DNA of 64,000 nt from Solen grandis (lineage: Eukaryota > Mollusca > Bivalvia > Adapedonta > Solenidae): NCBI GenBank assembly GCA_021229015.1, contig CM037788.1, forward strand, positions 43,072,696-43,136,695. Reading direction: 5' to 3'. The translations under genes were made by a program, and so were the position numbers. Shown piece by piece: positions 12,142 through 22,729 of this stretch; within the stretch, counting starts at the first letter, position 1, and every line of letters starts with the position of its first letter. The notes under the pieces were generated by a model. It was not told the origin of the DNA and searched no databases. It worked only from the letters and a program-made list of their open reading frames with translations.

Positions 12142-12415
12142 AAAGAATCAGTCACCAAGGCATTAGTGGAATTAGATAAATACAGATTGCTTTGTGAATT
12201 TGTTTATTGTAATGGAGCATTTCCATCATGCTTTTCAAAAGCATGTTGTGAATCTATGAGAAACATTGAACATTGAATTTAAAATGTTGAAAAATTTGAA
12301 GATTTATTTGATGTTGAAATTCTACAATGACATATCGAAGGGCCTGTTAAAGAAATAACAAATTTACAGATTGTTGCTTTAGAAAGGCTTGTGGATTTCT
12401 TGGATAACATTGGAG
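12142..12415 (+). pseudogene. coding-like remnant with stop and frameshift, unidentified protein
   Basis: Frame 1 (12,142-12,276) reads KESVTKALVELDKYRLLCEF, then VYCNGAFPSCFSKACC, and ends at TGA. A second frame (12,283-12,415) reads NVEKFEDLFDVEI, has a stop, then HIEGPVKEITNLQIVALERL and VDFLDNIG. It ends at a strong splice donor, GGAG|GTGAGC (12,416). Residue composition, helix-like periodicity and the donor suggest real coding ancestry. The stop and frameshift suggest a dead exon of a transposon or host gene. The 47-base piece after TTTACAG (12,369-12,415) could alone be a working exon. Family not recognised. Confidence 0.35.
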
Positions 12416-13258
12416 GTGAGCTTCAACTTTTAAGATTGAGAAATTGATGAAAGCAAAAAGATATCTTTTACTATCTATGACTACTTATACCAACAGACGT
12501 TAAAGATTATAATACTAAACTGACTGTAAAAATATACACCTAAATATAGCACACAAAAATCAGTATTAAATATACCCGATATATTTAGACTGGGTTGTAA
12601 AAGTTGCTTCCCTTGTTTTATTTTTCCATTTGTGAGCAGTGTTTTTTAAAATCAAATTCCAAAATGGTATGCTATAGTTTGAAATCAGTTTTTGGTGTGA
12701 TAAGAATGTTTTGTGCTCTGCCCTTATGATACGATATCAGTCTATGCGAAAACTTTTCCTTCTTCACAGGACATTGCGACAGGTAAACACAAAATGTTTA
12801 CCTGTTGCAATGTTTTAAACAGTATTTAGTAAGGACTTTTTGATGTGTTGATTTCACTCTCTTTATTGCAAGTATTTTACATTAATTTATCACTTAACAT
12901 AATGGATATTTAAACATTTTTCCTATTTTCAGATTTTCTCTGTTTTACATATATACTGTCCTAATCAGCTATTCAAAACTCACAAACATGTAAAAATGTG
13001 ATACCTGCGAAATAGGTACATGTGGAGAAATAAACCCTACCCCATTACAAGAAGATATTATTTTTGCACAGATAAGATCATTAAGATGCTATGCAAAAAC
13101 TAAAGTTATGTAAGTTGTGTGACCATAATGAGGAAATCAGCCGAAAAACTTTCCCTTAAAGCATCTGTTATTGTCAGGAGCTCTCTTCTTTGGTCCGTTG
13201 CTAGAACTAGCAGGCAATTTTCGACCCGGCATAGCACTATCAGAATATCTAAAAAAAA
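12416..13258. other. AT-rich non-coding interval
   Basis: No exon or repeat structure recognised. Confidence 0.4.
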
Positions 13259-13997
13259 GAGGGCCAAGATGGCCCTGTGTCACTCACCTGAGTAAGATTG
13301 CTGTGTTAGGCATGATGACAAAAAATGCGGCATCTAAAGTGTTTTTCTAACATTTGACTAAGTGACCTAGATTTTGATCATACCTGAATTTGTACTCAAT
13401 TGGGAATTCATGCAATCATCATTCTTTTCAAGTTTAATGAGGACTGGTTCAAAAATGTACCCCTAGAGTGTTCACAAGATTTTTCTAAAATTTGCCCTGG
13501 TGACCTACTTTTGACCCTGTGTGGCCCAGTTTTGAATACATATGTATATCCAAGATTTGATGTAAACAAACATTCTGATTAAGTTACATTAAGCTGTGGC
13601 CTTTAGAGTGTTCACTAGGTTTTTCTACGATTTGACATGGTGACCTAGTTTTTTACCCCACGTAACCCGATTTCAGACTTGTTTGTCATAGCATAAAGAC
13701 GAATATTCTGACTAAGTTTCATGAAGATTGGGCAAAAAATGTGGCCTCAAGCATGTTCACAAGGATTTTCTAAGATTTGACCTGGTGACCTAGTTTTTGA
13801 CCCCACGTGACCATATTTCGAACTCCTCTGAGATATCATGTAAACAAACATCCTGACCAAATTCCATGAAGATTGGGCCAAAACCGTAGCCTCTAGAGTG
13901 TTCACAAGCAATTGTTGACGACGGACGACGCACAACGCACGATGGACAAAAAGCGGTCGCAAAAACCCACCCTGAGCACAAGTGCTCAGGTGAGCTA
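13259..13997 (-). mobile_element. hairpin-ended tandem-core element, short inverted copy (about 4-5 units)
   Basis: Read on the minus strand, it starts with AGCTCACCTGAGCACTTG after a T run. It carries four to five ~145-bp units with the same landmarks as the 7.0-10.0 kb copy and ends with AGGGCCATCTTGGCCCT followed by a T run. Between the left hairpin and the first unit is a short GTGCGTCGTCCGTCGTC segment, also present in the long copy. Conserved ends with a different unit number show that the tandem core expands or contracts within a defined mobile unit. Confidence 0.8.
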
Positions 13998-14671
13998 AAA
14001 AAACTCTTTGACAACAAAATTTAGATTTAATTATATACGATAATGAATATTGAAATGATAAGAACTTAATCAGATAATGATTTAAAACGAGTATGACCTT
14101 GTTAATTGATAATTAAAAGCGAATTAAAAGAAAATTACAATTTTTCGTGAATGCATCGTCTGCCATTTTATTGATTGTTGACCGATAAAGACAGTTTTTT
14201 CCATATGGTTTCCATTACGAAAGATATTAGTATTTAGAGTTTGCCTGCAATTTTTATCCAATCAGTGAGCCCGAAATTTCAAATTCCTGGTCAATTTAAT
14301 TTGTTAAGAGTTCGGGATTTTGCGAGACTTGTTTACTTAATTGAGATTTATCTGTTAAGAGTTTACGGCGAACTGCGCATGTCATTATTTCAAATTATGC
14401 TCCGCCCTATTCACGTGATAACCATATATGGTAGTGTTTACTACACCGATCCTTACACACGAGATGTGCTTATTATTTAATTCCACACTGGCGCATGTTG
14501 ACGTCATTATTAAACATTGAGTAAAGTTGCTTAAATAATCATGTTGATATACACATTAACATAAGAATGAAGAGTTTCGGAAATATTTTCGCCAAATGAT
14601 GATTACCACCTCAAACCAAACTGACTTCTTTGCTAAAATAAATATTAAATTAAAAGGATAATTTGTTTTTT

Positions 14672-14905
14672 GTTATGTTTAACGTCCCACCGACAGTATT
14701 TAAGTCATTTGGAGACGATGTCTACTTGAGACGGATGTAGTGCTGTCACACTGCACAGTATCACGCCGTAGACAGTTGGCATGATACCACACCCAATCAC
14801 ATTATCCTGACACCGGGCCAACCACTCCTGGATCTACCCTTATTATGCTGAGCGCCAAGCAAGGGAGCTATAACCAGTACCTATGTTTACGACTTTGGTA
14901 AATAC
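14672..14905 (-). mobile_element. tRNA-SINE family A, body without head
   Basis: It shares blocks TACTTGAGAC, GGCATGATACCACA, CACATTATCCTGACACCGG and AGCGCCAAGCAAGGGAGCTAT with copies at 23.4, 25.7, 46.0, 47.2 and (opposite strand) 51.1 kb. The polymerase III promoter head is missing at the high-coordinate end. Confidence 0.7.
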
Positions 14906-15084
14906 AAAAATTGAAATTGATATAACGTTCATAAACAATTTACAGATCATGAATTAACTCGTTTGATTTTGTATTTCCAGGGTATTCCTAGCCTTGATAT
15001 CTTTCGCTGACAGAGGCTATTCTATTGATCTACGATGATTATCCACATATATCGTTCTTTCCTTAACGTCAATCAGTTGCTGTG

Positions 15085-15104
15085 TACTGATGTCTGAACT
15101 AAAA

Positions 15105-15143
<39 letters not shown>

Positions 15144-15145
15144 AA
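15085..15145. repeat. (AAAT)n microsatellite
   Basis: Run of about ten or more AAAT units. Confidence 0.9.
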
Positions 15146-15366
15146 ACCAGACATCACTCAAATTAAATTTTCATGCTTCATTATTTAAATCTGAAAAAGA
15201 AATGAGCCGACGGTGAAAAAACGCGCGAAATTTATTTGTTACATCCATATTTGGAAAGCACGTGCACGTGTGTGAATACTTTAACAAACACGTTGACGTA
15301 ACAATTTTATGGAGCCATCTCCTAATATAGCAGATTGACGCAGTAATAGGGCGGGGCAAACTCTAC

Positions 15367-15471
15367 GTTAGTCAGTGTTTATTAAGAAAGAATGTAACAG
15401 TTAAGAAGCTGTCATTCGCTACGCTCGTTCTGGCTTCTTAACTATTAAATTCTCTCTTAATAAATACTAAC
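15367..15471. mobile_element. 105-bp palindromic MITE
   Basis: The left arm is GTTAGTCAGTGTTTATTAAG and onward to GTTAAGAAGC. The right arm on the complement is GTTAGTATTTATTAAGAGAG to GTTAAGAAGC. Almost the whole element folds on itself around a short GC-rich loop (TACGCTCG). No coding capacity. Confidence 0.7.
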
Positions 15472-16970
15472 TATAACATAATTGCGGGGAACCAATTCGA
15501 AATTATAACTGCTTGGCCATCCCACACAGCCGATATTCATTACATAATCGCTAAAAATAGCAAAGAAAATTGTTTTTCGAAGAAAGTGAAAGTAATTTTT
15601 CCGAAAATGAAACGGTGCTGTATGGATTTTTTCATCGGACATTGTTTCCGACAATAACAGACGCTTTCGTCGGTCAAAATGGAAATATACCGGACATGTC
15701 CGGCTGACCGACGGACATTCGCATTGACTGCCATATAAACCAGAACTTAAAACTGGTTAAATTTATAACAGAATACAGATAGGCATTGATTATATTACTT
15801 AATTTAGTTTTAAATAATGATATATAGAAAATGATAGGCTATTCTTTGGAGAAGATGTCTTCTCCAGACCCTGTGATTGCCACATAACTTATGCTGCCAG
15901 GGCCGGCCAATTATACATCCTTTTGATACTTGTTAAGTAATGATGTTGCGATTGTCGCTAGTCGCCGATGATCATTTACTTTACTGAAGAGCGACAAGAA
16001 TCAATTTACATATATCCATTCCGCGATGTCATTGTAAAATTTAATACCATACCATATCTTGTATTGTCTGTCTAATTGACAATGTACATCAATCTGGAAT
16101 CTATTGATTTTACCCAAATTTCCATAGGAAAAACCTTAAAATCTTGCAAATATTTTAATAAAGCCTGTCCGAAAGTCCAGTTTTATATATACATATGACT
16201 GACCAAAATGTTGAAAATTTAATTTAATTAAATCAGAAAAATGATCATATATATAAAAGACAAATCTATTAAAATATGGTAATAAAGTGTATTAAAATAA
16301 CTTCGGGTATAACCCCCCTAATACCTATATTCCATATCTTGCCACTGGATGGAAATATTTCTATGAAACTTTGTCACTTTGAAGGTATGCAAAAAAAAAA
16401 AATGTTTCACCGAGAGTTTTTCCAGCTTTAGTTGGATGTAGGGGAGATATTCTGTTTTTAAGTTAACATTGAAGTCTATGGGAAATATACAATTTCTGTG
16501 AATATGAAAAACTGAATTTGATTTTCGAGGAAAACTCACGGTAGAAAGATACATTATATGATTCTGATTCAAATTTCATGAACACATACAAACTACCGTA
16601 TGGAAATGGAGAAAATCACTTTCAGGGGAGATAACTCATGACAACAAATTTATAATGGGGAGGTAATAAAAGAATTTCTGTCATATGTCATAACATGTCA
16701 ATTTGCCTGTAGGATTTCCATGGTTTGACACTTTAAAAGCTTATATTTTGAACTAATATGTATGGCTTTGATGGTTATTATGGGGTATATACCTTAACTG
16801 GAAGTGAATTACAGGGCATAAACCTTTAGATAAAAAAAAATGATAAACAATAATGAAATCTTGTTGTTTGAGTATATATATATATATCCATTTTCTGGAC
16901 AACATTCACTTAGGGAGGGCATGTGATTCTGGTCGATAGGGACTTACACAAGTAACATCAATGCTAATTT
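15472..16970. other. non-coding interval with A-rich and (TA)n patches
   Basis: A short (TA)n run lies near 16,875. Nothing else is supported. Confidence 0.4.
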
Positions 16971-18250
16971 TTAGCTCACCCGTCTGGCATCCGTCATCCG
17001 TGCGTGTGTTCTAGCTGTAACTTTTTTTGTGTATGGTCGTGTTTTTATATAAATGATAAGACAAATCAAAATAAGTGTTAAAAATAAGCATAAATGATCC
17101 TTGAAGGACAAGACGATATGTCACAAACAAATATTAGTCTGCTAGTTTGAAGGTCATTGTCACAGCACTTGTCAGGGATCGAACAAATAAAAAATAGAGC
17201 CACTCGTCCTGCAGGACGAGTAGCTGCTAAATGCTACTCATCTTGCATGTTATGCTACTCATCCTGCATTTCATGCTCAATTTTCAAGATAATCAATGCA
17301 GCTTAACTTTACTTATAAATGTAATAAATCTTTAATAAATGAATTAATACTTACATAAAAATAATGCAATAACATTTGAAAATACATTCAAAGAAAAAAA
17401 AATTCACAAAAATTGTCGGAACGATAGATATGCACTCCTACGCTCTCCCCACTCCCACTGAAGTCACTGTGACATTTGACCAAGTGACCCCAAAATCAAT
17501 AGGGGTCATCCGCTAGTTATGACCAATCACACCATGAAGTTTGAGGAATGTGGGCCCAATCATTCTCCAGTTATTGCTAGGAAACATTTTTCACATTTAA
17601 GGTCACTATGACCTTCACCTTTGACCAACTGACCCCAAAATCAATAGGGGTCATCTGCTAGTTATGACCAATCACACTATGAAGTTTGAGGAATATGGAC
17701 CCAAGCATTCTACTGTTATTGATCGGAAACGATTTTCACATTTGAGGTCACTGTGGCCTTGACCCAAGACCAAGTAACCCCCAAATCAATAGAAGTCATA
17801 TACTAGTCATGACCAATCACCCCATTAATTTTGAGGAATGTGGGCCCAAGCATTATCCAGTTATTGATTGGAAACAATTTTTACATTCAAGGTCGCTGTG
17901 ACCTTGACCTTTGACCAAGTGACCCAAAAATCAATAGGGGTCATCTACTAGGCATGACCGATCTCTCTATGACGATTGAGGAATGTGAGCCCAAGCGTTC
18001 TCAAGTTATTGATCGGAAATAACAAAGCGGACAAAATTGATTAATGCTATGTTTTTATTGGAGATGCAAGAATAGTTTGTAGCATTTGAGCCAGATTTAT
18101 TTTCACATTCTATTTAAAAGACGTCGTGTAAACACACAAACGCATATACAGTTTAGTCTCTTAGCAAGACACTTACACATGTACAAAGTGGTCTACCGAC
18201 GGACCGACCCACCGACAGAGACCGACCGATTGATCAACCATCCGACCCAC
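16971..18250 (+). mobile_element. tandem-core repeat element, GTGACCTTGACC family (about 4 units)
   Basis: It starts with TTTTTAGCTCACCCGTCTGGC, resembling the left end of the 7-kb element. From about 17,450 to 18,030 a ~140-bp unit repeats about four times, with landmarks GTCACTGTGACCTTGACC, CCAAAATCAATAGGGGTCAT and GAAGTTTGAGGAATGTGGGC. The right part has the GACCGACCCACCGACAGAG type of tail that ends several other tandem families here (20.2, 24.3, 28.5 and 35.9 kb). A related two-unit array is at 28,180-28,500. Confidence 0.65.
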
Positions 18251-18769
18251 CCACATTTGCAAAACAATATGCCCCCTCTTCTTGGAAAGAGTTGGCTATA
18301 AGGGAGGATGAGGCCAGCAGATGTCAGAACTTAAAATTTACGTGCAAAATACAAAATAGTCATGGAAATTTGATTTTAGTCAGGGAAAAAGTCACGGAAA
18401 AGTCAGGGAAATTTTCTTTACTCAAATTGTTGACACCCTGACTGTTCTTTCACATATCCCAGAAAACAGTGCATCATTTGTTATGAACAATGTGTGTTTC
18501 CTCCTTCTCTTAAAGTAGTAAATATTTAAAGTGCACTTCAGACTGTCCATATGGTAAACAATTCAAACAAATTCCATTTCAACGTAAATTTCAAATATTT
18601 CTATATGGGAAAACTAAAGTTTGCATCCTTTATACTAATTTTGCAAATAAGCAGGTTTTTGGAACTGACTGCAAAGCTGATTTAAGAATCTCCATTTTAA
18701 ACATGGTCATTCAAATTGCTAAGGTTTACAAAAAGACGATTAAGTGCCAAATTGGTCTTTGGAAGATGT

Positions 18770-18937
18770 TCAATACCACTTGAACGCCTGTTCCATCACT
18801 TTCTCAATGGCATCTTTAAACTCTTGTATATGCACTAAGTTACTGATTAGGAGTTCTTCCTTCCCAGATTCTTTTATTTTCCTCAACAAACCCAGGTTCA
18901 GGAGAAGAATATTGTTTCGGCATTGTCCATCTGGAGT
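18770..18937 (-). CDS. orphan terminal exon of an unidentified protein gene (55 residues)
   Basis: A minus-strand frame opens after an in-frame TAA at 18,941-18,943 and ends at TGA 18,770-18,772. It reads TPDGQCRNNILLLNLGLLRK, then IKESGKEELLISNLVHIQEF and KDAIEKVMEQAFKWY. This is a credible alpha-helical C-terminus with balanced charge and heptad-like Leu/Ile spacing, unlike the AT-noise frames around it. A weak acceptor (CTAAGAG) precedes it. I do not recognise the family and found no upstream exon between here and 22.6 kb. The N gap at 20,001-20,100 could hide one. It could also be a retrocopy fragment. An overlapping alternative frame (PEPGFVEENKRIWEG) is open but shorter. Confidence 0.4.
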   Translation of the reverse strand, partial: TPDGQCRNNILLLNLGLLRKIKESGKEELLISNLVHIQEFKDAIEKVMEQAFKWY

Positions 18938-19164
18938 CTCTTAGAACTGGTTGGTTAGATTTCAATGAAACTTGGCATATACAGTATGAATATATTTATA
19001 AGGACATGGAGCACATCAACATGGTCGACGATGCATAATTGTGCTATGGTAAAGTAACTTTTAAATAAACATTTTTAAAGGAAAATTGACTAGTCCCTGT
19101 GGCCATGTAGTTAAGAAATCCTTTTGGAATCAGGAGTCGGCTGTGTTACAGCACTATATCTGCC

Positions 19165-19985
19165 CCAACATAACACATTGTAAAATCAAAGTGCTGAAGT
19201 TACTGAAGTTGTGTGTGTCTCAAATGGAAGAAGTTTGACGAGCTGTCCCAGTGTGGATATGTAGGGTAACTTAATTTTTGCCAGATACCAAACTTAAATT
19301 GAAATAATGAACGATTGTTGTTTTAGATTTGTTTCTTTTCGATTTAGATACGCATATTTGATCTAAATCTAATGAACTGTAGGCTATAAAAATAGTAACA
19401 GTGGCGATGTGCTAATTGTTAACAGTCCTGTTCAATACTGAACAATACTATTATCTCAGCGCTATCAGTGCTTTGATTTGAACTCTCAGTAGCTTATATA
19501 ACCGAGCGACGGCACAGTCTCTATTTATAGATTTTGGATAGCAGGTATACAGGCATTGGCCATTCTATTATATAGTGCATAAAATAAATTTACCATGGCG
19601 ATATCCGAGGTTGTTAGCTTGATGTGATAATTAGTAAGTTACATGGATTTGTATCAAAATTTAAGCTTTCTGTATGGATCATTGTGACACCACTAAATGA
19701 CAGAATCCTGCATGTCCACAATCCAAATTCACCTTCGAGCCACCTTTGCATTAAAAACAAATTATTTTCATCTGCATGGTATAATGACTTTTACGCAACA
19801 TCATAGAGAAATTAGGTCTTCTCTGCTTTTATGTCACACACAATTATTTTGTCCTTTAAATATTTATTTTTTACTCTAAATTGAATTTTCAACACTAAAG
19901 CTGAATCTTAGCATTCCTGTGTTGTATAATTTTGTTCAATCGTTTGATCATTCATACAAAATTGAGAAGTTATTCTGTTTTCAAT
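19165..19985 (+). repeat. uncharacterised ~0.8-kb dispersed repeat, copy 1
   Basis: It is colinear with 55,225-55,945. Matching blocks in order include CAAAGTGCTGAAG with GTGTGTCTCAAATG, CTCAGCGCTATCAGTGCTTTGATTTG, GATAGCAGGTATACAGGC, CGAGCCACCTTTGCAT and GAGAAGTTATTCTGTTTT. No coding capacity. The right end is lost in the N gap. Confidence 0.65.
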
Positions 19986-20000
19986 GAAATGAAACGGAAA

Positions 20001-20100
20001 NNNNNNNNNNNNNNNNNNNNNNNNNNNNNNNNNNNNNNNNNNNNNNNNNNNNNNNNNNNNNNNNNNNNNNNNNNNNNNNNNNNNNNNNNNNNNNNNNNNN
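20001..20100. other. assembly gap (100 N)
   Basis: One hundred consecutive N. Frames reading through it are artefacts. Confidence 0.99.
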
Positions 20101-20240
20101 GCGCATCTCCTCTTGGTAATAAAGCTTCCCATAAAGTTTCGTTGAATTCAAGCCGTTAGTTCCTGAGAAATAGTCCGGACAAGGAAAGTGTGACGGACGA
20201 ACGGACGGACGGACGAAGCGGCGACTATATGTGTCACCTT
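20101..20240 (+). repeat. tail of a GGACGGACGGAC-type repeat element
   Basis: GTGACGGACGAACGGACGGACGGAC and the preceding AAGTTTCGTTGAATTCAAGCC resemble the ends of the other tandem-core families. The core itself is lost in the gap. Confidence 0.5.
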
Positions 20241-21590
20241 CGATGAGCATAAAAATATTGGATTTATAATATTTAATCAAAGCTATGTTGATCTTGAGCT
20301 GTTTCCTAATACTGTCACTGTTCAACATTTCATGGGATACCTCCCAGTTAGATTTTTTCAACTAAAAAATACTAATTCCTGTAAGAAACTGACTTAAATG
20401 ACATTAAGGTAATCCATCCATCATTGAATTGTGATCATGGTCCATCAAGTGATCACTGGAATTTTCGAGTAAATGCAAACTTTTATAGACTTACAGCAAA
20501 AGAGCCTATAACTCCCAAGTCAATGGATGCTTGCACCTGCATTGAAGTTTTTTTTAAGCATTTGGAGGACCATAATCATATTTGGAGGACCATGATCATA
20601 ATTTAAAGAAAGATGGGCTACCTTAATGCCAAACTCTATATCTTCAAATGTTTCAGTTTAGGAAAACTTCTGACTGAGAAATTCCATAAAATATAAGCCT
20701 GGTCCTTGACTGGCAATAGACTCATTGGGATTTGTGATCTCTTTAAAATTTCAGAAAATGTAAATTCATAATAACTCCACACAAAGAGACATAGAAAATG
20801 CACATAGAAAGACTTCAATAACACAACTGTGATATGGAGGGGAATATTTACAATGAAAAATACTAACAACAGAATGGAAATAAAATATAGTTAAGTGTTA
20901 TCTTTTATCTATTTCTGTATGTCCACCTTTGTACCATTATATGAAAAGAATCTAATTTTTTCAGTTTTCTTATAATGAATTAAAACATGTTATTATCTGA
21001 CATGTTTGGCCTATATAGAAAATCCCATTATTCTCTGGTATTCCTTTCTTTCTTAAAAAAGACTGCTGGCTCCACCTACAAGTGTCGCTACATGATCAAA
21101 ACAGTTATTATTCATAAAAACAATGCAGAACAAAGTTCTAGCCACTGTCAAGTCTGTTAATAATTATTTATGCAATAAAACATTTTTGACTGACATGGGA
21201 TGATAAGTTGACAAAAAAATAGTAGGAAATCGGTTTAGTGAAAGACATTGAAGTTTTTCTAACATTTATGGAGACATGCTCTTTTTTTATTTCAATAAAA
21301 ATTGCAACTTCCTGTTTGCTAAGTGGTGTCACTAGGTGGCCACCTCTTCCCAACAAAATGAGAGTACCACAATACAAGGTAACCAACTATACTACCGGCC
21401 ACTACTTTAATGCAATTACAAGAAGAAATTTCATTTCTGTAAAAAAATAAATCCACATGTTCTTCTGTTCCTTACAACTTCCACAGTAATAAATCTCACA
21501 TGTCCATTTACCATGATGAGCAACATACTGGAATAAACACGAAACTATCTCCAATATCTCTGTCGTCCATTAATAACATAGTCTGTTTGC
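20241..21590. other. AT-rich non-coding interval
   Basis: No exon or repeat supported on either strand. Confidence 0.4.
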
Positions 21591-21595
21591 ATTCT

Positions 21596-21730
21596 TCAGT
21601 TTAAAGTCCCATCAACAATATTTAAGTCATTTGGTGACTTTGTCTAATTAATGCTGCTTTAGTCAAATGACATTATACCATGCCCATTCACATTATCCTT
21701 ACAACAGTATACACAATCTGTCAACAACCT
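21596..21730 (-). mobile_element. tRNA-SINE family A fragment
   Basis: It shares TTTAAGTCATTTGGTGAC, then CATTATACCATGCCCATTCACATTATCC, with the family A copies. Short and decayed. Confidence 0.5.
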
Positions 21731-21924
21731 TATGTTAAGTAATATAATTTGCCACCAGACTCAAATTCCACCAATAAAACTTATCATCTTAATATTATTA
21801 TTTTTATAAACAATGAAATACTTGGGTATTTTTATAAGAGAAGCAAGAATGATGAAATTTGCCAGTAAACATTTATGTATAGAGCACTAAGTAATAGTTT
21901 AATGGTGGACTTGACTTGATTTGA

Positions 21925-22010
21925 CTATTTGAGTTTACCGTCGCTTCGACAGTATTTTAGTCATACAGCAACGTCCAACTAATTACAGGTGTTAATTCGT
22001 GGAATTAAAG
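21925..22010 (-). mobile_element. SINE family C tail fragment
   Basis: TTACCGTCGCTTCGACAGTATTTTAGTCATACAGCAACGTCC with CAACTAATTACAGG matches the tail at 32,385-32,450. It supplies an uninterrupted version of the site hit by the 1,365-2,887 element. Confidence 0.65.
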
Positions 22011-22619
22011 CCAGCAAAAAATTACTACCAAGACAAAGTATGCAAAACCATTGAGAAATATAATATCTTATATCATATTGTTCTTTAGAACATGTGTCAC
22101 CTGTGACCATGTGTCACAGGCTGAAGCCCAACAGAAAAAGTGTGACGGAAAGACAGACGACGGAAAAGAGATCCCTAAGAGTCAACTCTGCTTACAGCAG
22201 GTGACACAATAATCATATAGGCTCATTCTGATGCAATGGCAAACTGAGCAGAGCTGTCTGATCTGGGTCTGCTTTGTTTGCTGAGGCATCAATGCACATC
22301 TATATGAAATAAAGGGTAAATTCAGCTGTTATAAATCATCTTCAATATTGTGAAGATAGTTGAATATTACCACATATCCAGCCAAAACAAAAGTGACAGT
22401 TGCCAAAGTGATACTAAGACATGAAAATTAAAAGTCTGTGTAAGAAAGCTTCAGCCCACAAAGCATATAGCTATTTTGTACCACATACATATTTGTCCAG
22501 CAGGATATCAGATTGTATGTCATTAGTCTATCGTATCACCAGTTGCTCACTGCACTACCGCTCTTTCCGCTTCCTTTCCCCGACACGCCAGGGTGCCACT
22601 ACTGATAAGCCCCTCCCAC

Positions 22620-22729
22620 TCATCCCGTGAGATTCTTCAGCAGTTTCAGCCTCCCTGCTCTATAGTCGTCCTCATCAACACTGACCAGCAGTCGCAGTGG
22701 TTCCATCCCTACAGCCTGCTGCAGGGTGC
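22620..22729 (-). CDS. DEDD: DEDD exon 5: C-terminus and stop
   Basis: Acceptor GTTTCAG, then TLQQAVGMEPLRLLVSVDED and DYRAGRLKLLKNLTG with TGA at 22,620-22,622. It aligns with human SLKQAVGHEAIKLLVNVDEE and DYELGRQKLLRNL. The protein ends about where the human one does. Confidence 0.92.

Noticed and set aside
19908..20361. Three frames crossing the N run
   Set aside because: They translate N as X through an assembly gap.
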